Assembly: GCA_037893245.1 (NCBI GenBank)
Contig: JBAIAA010000262.1
Span: forward strand, 1,302,001-1,366,000
DNA length: 64,000 bases
Reading direction: 5' to 3'
From: Crossaster papposus
Lineage: Eukaryota; Echinodermata; Asteroidea; Velatida; Solasteridae
The notes under the pieces are model-generated. The model was given only the letters and a program-made list of their open reading frames with translations. It was not told the origin of the DNA and ran no database searches. Numbering within the stretch: position 1 is the first letter of the stretch; each line of letters begins with the position of its first letter. A program made the position numbers and the translations under genes. Below, one piece after another: positions 38,877 through 50,455 of this stretch.

Positions 38877-41194
38877 TCATGTGAATTTAGAAACAACAAA
38901 CAAAATTAAAGCAGACATTCTAAAAACATTCTAAAATATTTATTAAATTTGAATAACAGTGAAGAAAAAATAACTCTTTAGCAGAGCGAGGTTTGGGTCT
39001 TCGGACCTCTGGGTTATGGGCCCAGCACGCTCCCACTGCAACACTCTGCGTAACTATTTTTTAATGAAAATTAAATCACTATCAAGGAAATAATTATCCG
39101 GAGCAGACCGAGGTTGTGGTCATCCGAACTCTCGGTTACTGACCAAGAAAGTGTCTACTTCGTCACTCTGAGTCGAGTACCTCAAGTCATACCAACAACT
39201 TGTTAGCAGAGGGAAGTTTCGATCTTCGGACCTCCGGGTTATGGGCCCATCACGCTTCCACTGCGCCACTCTGCTTCATGTGAATTTAGAAACAGCAAAC
39301 AAAATTAAAGCACACATTGTAAAAACATTCTAAAATATGTATTACATTTGAATAACAGTGAAGCAAAAATACCTCTTTAGCAGAACGAGGTTTTGGTCCT
39401 CGGCCCTCTTGGTTATGGGCCCAGCACGCTCCCACTGCTCCACTGTGCGTAACTATTTTTAATGAAAAGGAAATCACTATTAAGGAAATAATTATCCTGA
39501 GCAGACCGAGGTTGTGGTCATCCGAACTCTCGGTTACTGACCAAGAAAGTGTCTACTTCGTCACTCTGAGTCGAGTACCTCAAGTCATACCAACAACTTG
39601 TTAGCAGAGGGAAGATTCGATCTTCGGACCTCCGGGTTATGGGCCCATCACGCTTCCACTGCTACACTCTGCTTCATGTGAATTTAGAAACAGCAAACAA
39701 AATTAAAGCACACATTGTAAAAACATTCTAAAATATTTATTACATTTGAATAACAGTGAAGAAAAAATACCTCTTTAGCAGAACGAGGTTTTGGTCCTCG
39801 GACCTCTTGGTTATGGGCCCAGCACGCTCCCACTGCTCCACTGTGCGTAACTATTTTTAATGAAAAGGAAATCACTATTAAGGAAATAATTATCCTGAGC
39901 AGACCGAGGTTGTGGTCATCCGACCTCTCCGTCACTGACCAAGAAAGTGTCTACTTCGTCACTCTGAGTAGAGTACCTCAAGTCATACCAAAAACTTGTT
40001 AGCACAGCGAGGTTTCAATCCTCGGACCTCTGGGTTATGGGCCCAGCACGCTTCCACTGCGCCACTCTGCTTCATGTGAATTTAGAAACAACAAACAAAA
40101 TTAAAGCAGACATTCTAAAAAAAATCTAAAATATTTATTAAATTTGAATAACAGTGAAGAAAAAATACCTCTTTAGCAGAGCGAGGTTTGAGTCTTCGGA
40201 CCTCTGGGTTATGGGCCCAGCACGCTCCCACTGCAACACTCTGCGTAACTATTTTTTAATGAAAATTAAATCACTATCAAGGAAATAATTATCCGGAGCA
40301 GACCGAGGTTGTGGTCATCCGAACTCTCGGTTACTGACCAAGAAAGTGTCTACTTCGTCACTCTGAGTCGAGTACCTCAAGTCATACCAACAACTTGTTA
40401 GCAGAGGGAAGTTTCGATCTTCGGACCTCCGGGTTATGGGCCCATCACGCTTCCACTGCGCCACTCTGCTTCATGTGAATTTAGAAACAGCAAACAAAAT
40501 TAAAGCACACATTGTAAAAACATTCTAAAATATTTATTACATTTGAATAACAGTGAAGCAAAAATACCTCTTTAGCAGAACGAGGTTTTGGTCCTCGGAC
40601 CTCTTGGTTATGGGCCCAGCACGCTCCCACTGCTCCACTGTGCGTAACTATTTTTAATGAAAAGGAAATCACTATTAAGGAAATAATTATCCTGAGCAGA
40701 CCGAGGTTGTGGTCATCCGAACTCTCGGTTACTGACCAAGAAAGTGTCTACTTCGTCACTCTGAGTCGAGTACCTTAAGTCATACCAACAACTTGTTAGC
40801 AGAGGGAAGTTTCGATCTTCGGACCTCCGGGTTATGGGCCCATCACGCTTCCACTGCGCCACTCTGCTTCATGTGAATTTAGAAACAGCAAACAAAATTA
40901 AAGCACACATTGTAAAAACATTCTAAAATATGTATTACATTTGAACAACAGTTAAGCAAAAATACCTCTTTAGCCGAGCGAGGTTTTTGTCCTCGGACCT
41001 CTGGGTTATGGGCCCAACACGCTCCCACTGCTCCACTATGGGTAACTATTTTTAATGAAAAGGAAATCACTATTAAGGAAATAATTATCCTGAGCAGACC
41101 GAGGTTGTGGTCATCCGACCTCTCCGTTACTGACCAAGAAAGTGTCTACTTCGTCACTCTTAGTAGAGTACCTCAAGTCATACCAAAAACTTGT

Positions 41195-41266
41195 TAGCAG
41201 AGCGAGGTTTCGATCCTCGGACCTCTAGGTTATGGGCCCAGCACGCTTCCACTGCGCCACTCTGCT
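41195..41266 (-). tRNA. tRNA-iMet (CAT)-like copy, G-U in anticodon stem
   Basis: One substitution from the consensus, still paired as G-U; T5 terminator after 5 nt. It lies near the boundary between the two satellite subfamilies. Confidence 0.7.
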
Positions 41267-41940
41267 TCATGTGAATTTAGAAACAACAAACAAAATTAAA
41301 GCACACATTGTAAAAACATTCAAAAATATTTATTACATTTGAATAACAGTGAAGCAAAAATACCTCTTTAGCCGAGCGAGGTTTTCGTCCTCGGACCTCT
41401 GGGTTATGGGCCCTGCACGCTCCCACTGCTCCACTCTACTTCTTGTGAATTTAGAAACAGCAAACAAAATGAAAGCAGACATTCTAACAACATTCTAAAA
41501 TATGTATTAAATTTGAATAACAGTGAAGCAAAAATACATCTTTAGCAGAGTGAGGTTTTGGTCTTCGGACCTCTGGGTTATGGCTCCAGCACGCTCCCAC
41601 TGCAACACTCTGCGTAACAATTTTTTATGAAAATGAAATCACTATCAAGGAAATAATTATCCTGAGCAGACCGAGGTTGTGGTCATCCGAACTCTCGGTT
41701 ACTGACCAAAAAAATGTCTACTTTGTCACTCTGAGTCGAGTACCTCAAGTCGTACCAAAAACTTGTTAGCAGAGCGAGGTTTCGATCCTCGGACCTCTGG
41801 GTTATGGGCCCATTACCCTTCCACTGCGCCACTCTGCTTCATGTGAATTTAGAAACAGCAAACAAAATTAAAGCACACATTGTAAAAACATTCTAAAATA
41901 TGTATTACATTTGAATAACAGTGAAGCAAAAATACCTCTT

Positions 41941-42012
41941 TAGCCGAGCGAGATTTTGGTCCTCGGACCTCTGGGTTATTGGCCCAGCACGCTCCCACTG
42001 CTCCACTCTACT
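41941..42012 (-). pseudogene. A-type tRNA-like module with anticodon AAT
   Basis: A module with plus-strand TTATTGGCCC in place of TTATGGGCCC, changing the anticodon from CAT to AAT. The same variant recurs at 42513-42584 and 44801-44872, the last two separated by exactly 2288 bp. Confidence 0.6.
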
Positions 42013-42910
42013 TCTTGTGAATTTAGAAACAGCAAACAAAATGAAAGCAGACATTCTAACAACATTCTAAAATATGTATTAAATTTGAATAACTGTGAAG
42101 CAAAAATACATCTTTAGCAGAGTGAGGTTTTGGTCTTCGGACCTCTGGGTTATGGGTCCAGCACGCTCCCACTGCAACACTCTGCGTAACAATTTTTTAT
42201 GAAAATGAAATCACTATCAAGGAAATAATTATCCTGAGCAGACCGAGGTTGTGGTCATCCGAACTATCGGTTACTGACCAAAAAAGTGTCTACTTTGTCA
42301 CTCTGAGTCGAGTACCTCAAGTCGTACCAAAAACTTGTTAGCAGAGCGAGGTTTCGATCCTCGGACCTCTGGGTTATGGGCCCATTACCCTTCCACTGCG
42401 CCACTCTGCTTCATGTGAATTTAGAAACAGCAAACAAAATTAAAGCACACATTGTAAAAACATTCTAAAATATGTATTACATTTGAATAACAGTGAAGCA
42501 AAAATACCTCTTTAGCCGAGCGAGGTTTTGGTCCTCGGACCTCTGGGTTATTGGCCCAGCACGCTCCCACTGCTCCACTCTACTTCTTGTGAATTTAGAA
42601 ACAGCAAACAAAATGAAAGCAGACATTCTAACAACATTCTAAAATATGTATTAAATTTGAATAACTGTGAAGCAAAAATACATCTTTAGCAGAGTGAGGT
42701 TTTGGTCTTCGGACCTCTGGGTTATGGGTCCAGCACGCTCCCACTGCAACACTCTGCGTAACAATTTTTTATGAAAATGAAATCACTATCAAGGAAATAA
42801 TTATCCTCAGCAGACCGAGGTTGTGGTCATTCGAACTCTCGGTTACTGACCAAAAAAGTGTCTACTTTGTCACTCTGAGTCGAGTACCTCAAGTCGTACC
42901 AAAAACTTGT

Positions 42911-42982
42911 TAGCAGAGCGAGGTTTCGATCCTCGGACCTCTGGGTTATGGGCCCAGCACGCTTCCACTGCGCCACTCTACT
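42911..42982 (-). tRNA. tRNA-iMet (CAT)-like copy, U-G in acceptor stem
   Basis: One change from the consensus, at position 3 (AGTAGAG), leaving a U-G pair in the acceptor stem. A1:U72, box A, box B, the CAT loop and a T5 terminator are present. The same sequence recurs at 45199-45270, 2288 bp later. Confidence 0.65.
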
Positions 42983-45198
42983 TCATGTAAAGTTAGAAAC
43001 AGCAAACAAAATGAAAGCAGACATTCTAAAAACATTCTAAAATATGTATTACATTTGAATAACAGTGAAGCAAAAATACCTCTTTAGCAGAGCGAGGTTT
43101 TGGTCTTCGGACCTCTGGGTTAAGGGCCCAGCACGCTCCCACTGCACCACTCTGCGTAACTATTTTTAATGAAAATGAAATCACTATCAAGGACATAATT
43201 ATCCTTAGCAGACCGAGGTTGCGGTCATCCGAAATATCGGTTACTGGCCAAGAAAGTGTCTACTTCGTCACTCTGAATCGAGTACCTCAAGTCATACCAA
43301 AAACTTGTTAGCAGAGCCAGGTTTCGATTCTCGGACCTCTGGGTTATGGGCCCAGCACGCTTCCACTGCGCCACTCTGCTTCATGTGAATTTAGAAACAG
43401 CAAACAAAATTAAAGCAGACATTCTAAAAACATTATAAAATATGTATTACATTTGAATAACAGTGAAGCAAAAATACCTCTTTAGCAGAGCGAGGTTTTG
43501 GTCCTCGGACATCTGGGTTATGGGCCCAGCACGCTCCCACTGCTCCACTCTACTTCATGTAAATTTAGAAACAGCAAACAAAATGAAAGCAGACATTCTA
43601 AAAACATTCTAAAATATTTATTAAATTTGAATAACAGTGAAGCAAAAATACCTCTTTAGCAGAGCGAGGTTTTGGTCCTCGGACATTTGGGTTATGGGCC
43701 CAGCACGCTCACACTGCTCCACTCTACTTCATGTAAATTTAGAAACAGCAAACAAAATGAAAGCAGACATTCTAAAAACATTCTAAAATATGTATTAAAT
43801 TTGAATAACAGTTAAGCAAAAATCCCTCTTTAGCAGAGCGATGTTTTGGTCTTCGGACCTCTGGGTTATGGGCCCAGCACGCTCCCATTGCAACACTCTG
43901 CGTAACTATTTTTAATGAAAATGAAATCACTATCAAGGAAATAATTATCCTGAGCAGACCAAGGTTGTGGTCATCCGAACTCTCGGTTACTGACCAAGAA
44001 AGTGTCTACTTCGTCACTCTGAGTCGAGTACCTCAAGTGATACCAAAAACTTGTTAGCAGAGCGAGGTTTCAATCCTCGGACCTCTGGGTTATGGGCCCA
44101 GCACGCTTCCACTGCGCCACTCTGTTTCATGTGAATTAAGAAACAGCAAACAAAATGAAAGCAGACATTATAAAAACATTCTAAAATATTTATTACATTT
44201 GAATAACAGTGAAGCAAAAATACCTCTTTAGCAGAGGGAGGTTTTGGTCTTCGGACATCTGGGTTATGGGCCCAGCACGCTCCCACTGCAACACTCTGCG
44301 TAACTATTTTTAATGAAAATGAAATCACTATCAAGGAAATAATTATTCTGAGCAGACCGAGGTTGTGGTCATCCGAACTCTCGGTTACTGACCAAGAAAG
44401 TGTCTACTTCGTCACTCTGAGTCGAGTACCTCAAGTCATACCAAAAACTTGTTAGCAGAGCGAGGTTTCGATCTTTGGACATCTTGGTTAAGGGCCCAGC
44501 ACGCTTCCACTGCGCCACTCTACTTCATGTAAAGTTAGAAACAGCAAACAAAATAAAAGCAGACATTCTAAAAACATTCTAAAATATGTATTACATTTGA
44601 ATAACAGTGAATCAAAAATACCTCTTTAGCAGAGCGAGGTTTTGGTCTTCGGACCTCTGGGTTATGGGCCCATTACCCTTCCACTGCGCCACTCTGCTTC
44701 ATGTGAATTTAGAAACAGCAAACAAAATTAAAGCACACATTGTAAAAACATTCTAAAATATGTATTACATTTGAATAACAGTGAAGCAAAAATACCTCTT
44801 TAGCCGAGCGAGGTTTTGGTCCTCGGACCTCTGGGTTATTGGCCCAGCACGCTCCCACTGCTCCACTCTACTTCTTGTGAATTTAGAAACAGCAAACAAA
44901 ATGAAAGCAGACATTCTAACAACATTCTAAAATATGTATTAAATTTGAATAACTGTGAAGCAAAAATACATCTTTAGCAGAGTGAGGTTTTGGTCTTCGG
45001 ACCTCTGGGTTATGGGTCCAGCACGCTCCCACTGCAACACTCTGCGTAACAATTTTTTATGAAAATGAAATCACTATCAAGGAAATAATTATCCTGAGCA
45101 GACCGAGGTTGTGGTCATTCGAACTCTCGGTTACTGACCAAAAAAGTGTCTACTTTGTCACTCTGAGTCGAGTACCTCAAGTCGTACCAAAAACTTGT

Positions 45199-45270
45199 TA
45201 GCAGAGCGAGGTTTCGATCCTCGGACCTCTGGGTTATGGGCCCAGCACGCTTCCACTGCGCCACTCTACT
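45199..45270 (-). tRNA. tRNA-iMet (CAT)-like copy, U-G in acceptor stem
   Basis: Second copy of 42911-42982 within the 2288-bp duplication, with the same single acceptor-stem change and T5 terminator. Confidence 0.65.
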
Positions 45271-47423
45271 TCATGTAAAGTTAGAAACAGCAAACAAAAT
45301 GAAAGCAGACATTCTAAAAACATTCTAAAATATGTATTACATTTGAATAACAGTGAAGCAAAAATACCTCTTTAGCAGAGCGAGGTTTTGGTCTTCGGAC
45401 CTCTGGGTTAAGGGCCCAGCACGCTCCCACTGCACCACTCTGCGTAACTATTTTTAATGAAAATGAAATCACTATCAAGGACATAATTATCCTTAGCAGA
45501 CCGAGGTTGCGGTCATCCGAAATATCGGTTACTGGCCAAGAAAGTGTCTACTTCGTCACTCTGAATCGAGTACCTCAAGTCATACCAAAAACTTGTTAGC
45601 AGAGCCAGGTTTCGATTCTCGGACCTCTGGGTTATGGGCCCAGCACGCTTCCACTGCGCCACTCTGCTTCATGTGAATTTAGAAACAGCAAACAAAATTA
45701 AAGCAGACATTCTAAAAACATTATAAAATATGTATTACATTTGAATAACAGTGAAGCAAAAATACCTCTTTAGCAGAGCGAGGTTTTGGTGCTCGGACAT
45801 CTGGGTTATGGGCCCAGCACGCTCCCACTGCTCCACTCTACTTCATGTAAATTTAGAAACAGCAAACAAAATGAAAGCAGACATTCTAAAAACATTCTAA
45901 AATATTTATTAAATTTGAATAACAGTGAAGCAAAACTACCTCTTTAGCAGAGCGAGGTTTTGGTCCTCGGACATTTGGGTTATGGGCCCAGCACGCTCAC
46001 ACTGCTCCACTCTACTTCATGTAAATTTAGAAACAGCAAACAAAATGAAAGCAGACATTCTAAAAACATTCTAAAATATGTATTAAATTTGAATAACAGT
46101 TAAGCAAAAATCCCTCTTTAGCAGAGCGATGTTTTGGTCTTCGGACCTCTGGGTTATGGGCCCAGCACGCTCCCATTGCAACACTCTGCGTAACTATTTT
46201 TAATGAAAATGAAATCACTATCAAGGAAATAATTATCCTGAGCAGACCAAGGTTGTGGTCATCCGAACTCTCGGTTACTGACCAAGAAAGTGTCTACTTC
46301 GTCACTCTGAGTCGAGTACCTCAAGTGATACCAAAAACTTGTTAGCAGAGCGAGGTTTCAATCCTCGGACCTCTGGGTTATGGGCCCAGCACGCTTCCAC
46401 TGCGCCACTCTGTTTCATGTGAATTAAGAAACAGCAAACAAAATGAAAGCAGACATTATAAAAACATTCTAAAATATTTATTACATTTGAATAACCGTGA
46501 AGCAAAAATACCTCTTTAGCAGAGGGAGGTTTTGGTCTTCGGACATCTGGGTTATGGGCCCAGCACGCTCCCACTGCAACACTCTGCGTAACTATTTTTA
46601 ATGAAAATGAAATCACTATCAAGGAAATAATTATTCTCAGCAGACCGAGGTTGTGGTCATCCGAACTCTCGGTTACTGACCAAGAAAGTGTCTACTTCGT
46701 CACTCTGAGTCGAGTACCTCAAGTCATACCAAAAACTTGTTAGCAGAGCGAGGTTTCGATCTTTGGACATCTTGGTTAAGGGCCCAGCACGCTTCCACTG
46801 CGCCACTCTACTTCATGTAAAGTTAGAAACAGCAAACAAAATAAAAGCAGACATTCTAAAAACATTCTAAAATATGTATTAAATTTGAATAACAGTTAAG
46901 CAAAAATCCCTCTTTAGCAGAGCGAGGTTTTGGTCTTCGGACCTCTGGGTTATGGGCCCAGCACGCTCCCACTGCAACACTCTGCGTAACTATTTTTAAT
47001 GAAAATGAAATCACTATCAAGGAAATAATTATCCTGAGCAGACCAAGGTTGTGGTCATCCGAACTCTCGGTTACTGACCAAGAAAGTGTCTTCTTCGTCA
47101 CTCTGAGTCGAGTACCTCAAGTGATACCAAAAACTTGTTAGCAGAGCGAGGTTTCGATCCTCGGACCTCTGAGTTATGGGCCCAGCACACTTCCACTGCG
47201 CCACTCTGCTTCATGTGAATTAAGAAACAGAAAACAAAATGAAAGCAGACATTCTAAAAACATTCTAAAATATTTATTACATTTGAATAACAGTGAAGCA
47301 AAAATACCTCTTTAGCAGAGGGAGGTTTTGGTTTTCGGACATCTGGGTTATGGGCCCAGCACGCTTCCACTGCAACACTCTGCGTACCTATTTTTAATGA
47401 AAATGAAATCACTATCAAGGAAA

Positions 47424-47603
47424 ATGTTGATGTATTCGTTTGAGTACCGGGGCGAATTAGAATGCATCTATTTTATCATTGATATGTTAATGTGTATGCT
47501 CCAGTGGTCAGGGCGGGTATTTTGAATGGGTGCGGTACGCACTGCTAGTGGGAGTAATGTGTCACTTCACGCTTGCTAGCAGCAACGACAACACATACAA
47601 TTT
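47424..47603 (+). repeat. Element 2 split direct repeat A1
   Basis: 180 bp identical to 50911-51090. It starts ATGTTGATGTATTCG, directly after satellite AAGGAAA. It probably contains the promoter, since Gag starts just downstream. Confidence 0.95.
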
Positions 47604-47634
47604 TATGCTGTTGCAATTCTCCATACGTTTCAAC

Positions 47635-48294
47635 ATGTCAACCCCAGCTACCAAAGAGGACATTAAGGAGTTATTGGCTCAATTCACCTCTAGTCAGACC
47701 AAGATTGTCGAAGACAAATTAGCTGAAGCTTCTGCTAACTTCGACGCAAAACTTAAATCGGCCACCAACACCAAGTTAACCTGGAAAAGGGAGGGTCATA
47801 AACGACAATTTAACTTCAATCAGTCGGTATTGAATCACGTCGTCGAGGCCGAACGTAATTATCCTGAAGTTCAGCAGGAGCTGACTAGCATAAAAACATT
47901 GCTCGAGCACCGTCAAAAACTAATCTGACTCTCAGATACCAGCCCCTCTGGGTGGGCGACAGTCGAGGAATACGAGAACAACGAGTTAGCAAACGACTCC
48001 GACGATGACAAAAAGATTACACGGGCAGAAGGCAGGGCAGCTAGGAAGCTCAAAGCTTCATCCATCAAGAAGTCTGGAGTCAAGAGGTTCAAGACCGGTG
48101 ATTACCAGCTTCCTGCTCCCGCTCCTTCCTCTGTCCCTCCTGCAATACAACACCAGTCTTTTCGTGGTCAACGATTCTCGGCCAGCAAAGACATGTGCTT
48201 CGCTTGCGGAGGCCAAGGTCACTGGAGGAAAACCTGTCCCAACATCAACAGAAGACAAGACAAGACCTATCACCCCTCGGGTTTCTCCGCCTAG
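47635..48294 (+). pseudogene. gag: Gag-like protein with in-frame TGA
   Basis: I chose the ATG at 47635 (MSTPATKEDIK), just after A1; an upstream in-frame ATG at 47530 lies inside the terminal repeat. The frame reads an acidic helical N terminus (ELLAQFTSSQTKIVEDKL), then TWKREGHKRQFNFN, a block I associate with Gag of this DIRS lineage. A TGA at 47926-47928 interrupts after HRQKLI. The same frame then continues through GWATVEEYE, an acidic DSDDD stretch and a basic tail to a zinc knuckle CFACGGQGHWRKTC (48196-48237, spacing C-x2-C-x4-H-x4-C), ending at TAG 48292-48294. The conserved sense on both sides shows the TGA is a single lesion or, less likely, a read-through signal. The product would coat the RNA template and nucleate particles. 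Confidence 0.75.
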
Positions 48295-48295
48295 C

Positions 48296-50340
48296 AAGGA
48301 CATCGCAGCAAGCACGTCAAGAAATATCAATAAAGTTGAGTTAAATTATTTAACTGATAATTACTTTGAGTACGAAGAAAGGTGTTCCATAGGTTGCAAC
48401 ATTCAAGTGTCTGGTCGTTTGCATCAACACTATGAATTCTGGAATTCAATTAAAGCCAATTCCTTTGTTCTAGATATAATAAAGAACGGTTACATGCTGC
48501 CGTTCTATGAAACACCTCCACGTACCCCAAGAGTAGAAAAAGTCAATTACGGGGTGAATAATCGTCCGGCTATCAATAACAACAATTTTGTTACCGAGGC
48601 CATTTCAGACTTATTAGAAACGCAGTGTGTTTTGATTTGTACCGAGCAACCATTTATAATTAACCCATTGTCGGTTTCAGTACAGAAATCAGGTAAGCGG
48701 AGACTGATATTAGATTTAAGAGAAGTGAATAAGTATTTGTGGAAACAATCCGTCAAGTTTGAAGATATGCGTACAGCTCTGATATATCTTTCGAAGGGCG
48801 GATCTATGTTCCAGTTTGACCTCAAATCGGGATACCATCATATCAGCATTCGACCAGAACACCAACAATTTTTGGGATTTTCTTGGATTTACAACGGCTC
48901 GTTTACATTTTTCAAGTTTACTGTTTTACCGTTCGGTTTATCCACTGCCCCGTATGTTTTCACTAAAGTGGTAAGGCCATTAGTACAACAGTGGAGAAGC
49001 GAAGGAAAACAAATAGTAGTGTTTCTAGATGATGGTTTGGGATGTGCAGATTGCTTTCAGAAAGCCAAAGAGCACAGTGCTCAAGTTAAAGTTGACCTGG
49101 TCAACGCGGGGTTCGTACCCAATATACAAAAGAGTATTTGGGATCCGGTCTCAGAGACCGAGTGGTTAGGTTTAACAATTAACCTTAACAATGGCTCCCT
49201 TGTTTTACCACACAGACGGATAAGCAGTATCAAGGAAGGAATCCAAGAACTGTTGACTCCCAAGTTAGCAGGTTCGTTAACCTGGGTCAAAGCCAAGGAT
49301 CTAGCTAGTGTAGCTGGTAGGATCATTTCATCATATTTAGTAGTGGGATCAATGAGTAGGATCATGACCAAAGCTATGCATTGTGCAATCGAATCCAGAG
49401 ATTCGTGGAATTCCAAAGTTCTCATTTCAGAGCAAGCTAAAGAAGAACTTCTTTTCTGGCAGAACAACTTAGATAATCTAAAGGAAACTCCAATAAATGT
49501 CAATCCCATGTGTTCAAGAATAGTGTTTTCCGATGCAAGCAAATCCGGGTTTGGAGGTTACATAGTAAATGCCAACGACTCCATTAGTCACGGACTGTGG
49601 TCAGAAAACGAACAGAAAATGAGCTCGACCTGGAGAGAATTAAAGCAATAGAAATGGTTCTTACCTCTCAAATAAACAAGTTCAAAAACAATAGAGTAAA
49701 ATGGTTTTCTGACAATCAAGCAGTTACAAGAATAGTTTCCAATGGCAGCATAAAGCCAGAGTTGCAGTCTATTGCGCCAGACATATGTCGTACTTGTTTA
49801 CGTAATGGATTATTTCTAGAATTGGAATGGGTGCCGAGAGCAAAGAATGAAAAGGCAGATTTTCTAAGTAAGATAGTTGATTATGACGATTGGCAGACTT
49901 CAGATGAAATGTTCTCTGTACTCGATCGCAATTGGGGACCTTTTACTATCGATCGGTTTGCCAGCTATTATAATTCCAAATTAAGTTGTTTTAATTCTAG
50001 GTACTGGAACCCAGGCACACAGGCAACCGACGCATTTACACAAGATTGGACAGGGCATAATAACTGGATGGTTCCCCCTATTCATTTGGTTCCAAGAGTT
50101 ATTCAACAGCTATTGGCCAGTAAAGCTGAGGGTACATTAATATGCCCTGCTTGGAGATCCGCCCCTTATTGGGTGTTACTATTTCCAGATGGTTACAATC
50201 CAATATCCGAAATTACTGATATTTATGAATTTGTGAGTCCTTTCCCACTATTTGAAAACGGGCGAAGTGATAACTCTAAGTTTATTTACAATATTGTACG
50301 CAGTACAGTACTAGCGCTGAGGTTCAGCAGGTATGAATGA
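48296..50340 (+). pseudogene. pol: Reverse transcriptase/RNase H polyprotein with one frameshift
   Basis: The frame is +1 relative to Gag and is open from upstream of the Gag stop, so the true start (frameshift or internal initiation) is unclear; I begin just after the Gag stop. Order: SGRLHQHYEFWNSI and NGYMLPF blocks; RT fingers with RRLILDLREVNKYL; motif A FQFDLKSGYHH (Asp 48818-48820); motif B LPFGLSTAPYVF; motif C VFLDDG (about 49021-49035). RNase H follows: VFSDASKSGFGG (Asp 49532-49534), STWREL (Glu), then the frame ends at TAG 49649-49651. Sense resumes in the next frame as AIEMVL and WFSDNQAV (Asp 49711-49713), showing one base lost near 49645. The C-terminal part carries DRFASYYNSKL, DAFTQDW, WMVPP and CPAWRSAPYW, typical of DIRS-order polymerases. 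All RT and RNase H catalytic residues I can place are present, so the single frameshift is the main defect. Confidence 0.85.
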
Positions 50341-50455
50341 GTTTCCCGTTTAACAACGTTCATAACGTTAACGAGCAACTTGCGCTCGATGGTGCACCTG
50401 GTGCACCTGGTGCAGGGACCCCCAGCGGGTCAGTTCCTAAATTGAGGAAAAGTGA
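50341..50455 (+). other. Short intergenic region with GGTGCACCT repeats
   Basis: Between the polymerase stop and the recombinase remnant. Contains a 9-bp tandem (GGTGCACCT) near 50391-50417 with palindromic GTGCAC cores. No function assigned. Confidence 0.5.

Larger units (their letters stand above)
42363..46938 (+). repeat. 2288-bp higher-order satellite duplication
   Basis: About 42363-44650 is repeated at about 44651-46938 with a constant 2288-bp offset, including rare variants such as CCCATTACCC, TTATTGGCCC and CTGTTTCATG. The copies differ at scattered single bases. The right-hand edge is approximate, because divergence begins near 46870. Confidence 0.85.
15645..47423 (-). repeat. Initiator-tRNA-Met-derived satellite, block 2
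   Basis: About 31.8 kb of head-to-tail satellite without foreign sequence. The base period is 398 bp: module A (72), linker 49, module B (72), linker 31, module C (72), linker 102, measured at 62127-62524 in block 3 and consistent here. 797-bp dimers are frequent, for example the run from 22339 to 25527. Up to about 41.3 kb two C-module classes alternate: one with a G-U pair in the anticodon stem and a T5 (or T4) terminator, and one with altered T and anticodon stems whose terminator is broken (CCAACAAC on the plus strand). Beyond about 41.3 kb the subfamily changes: CACTCTACTTC ends, AATGAAAGCAGAC linkers and TTAAGGG anticodon loops become common. Minus-strand frames of about 63 codons that repeat through the block are the tRNA and linker read as protein and are not genes. 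Confidence 0.95.

Noticed and set aside
16270-41070. Minus-strand frames of about 63 codons recurring through block 2, which look like a multicopy small protein family
   Set aside because: They read the A-B linker, the A tRNA module and the 102-bp linker. Blocks such as WAHNPEVRG are simply the anticodon arm translated. Variation follows RNA stems and array homogenisation, not codon positions.
15645-47423. CRISPR-like array (regular direct repeats)
   Set aside because: Repeats and spacers are both conserved, the period is 398 bp, and the modules are tRNAs in a eukaryotic context.
47530-47634. Upstream ATG for Gag of element 2
   Set aside because: It lies within terminal repeat A1; the ATG at 47635 gives a start just after the repeat.
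48005-48290. The upstream 95 or so codons of the long open frame that contains the reverse transcriptase
   Set aside because: This part overlaps the Gag frame, where the CCHC knuckle is encoded; in the RT frame it shows only low-complexity, unrecognised sequence.
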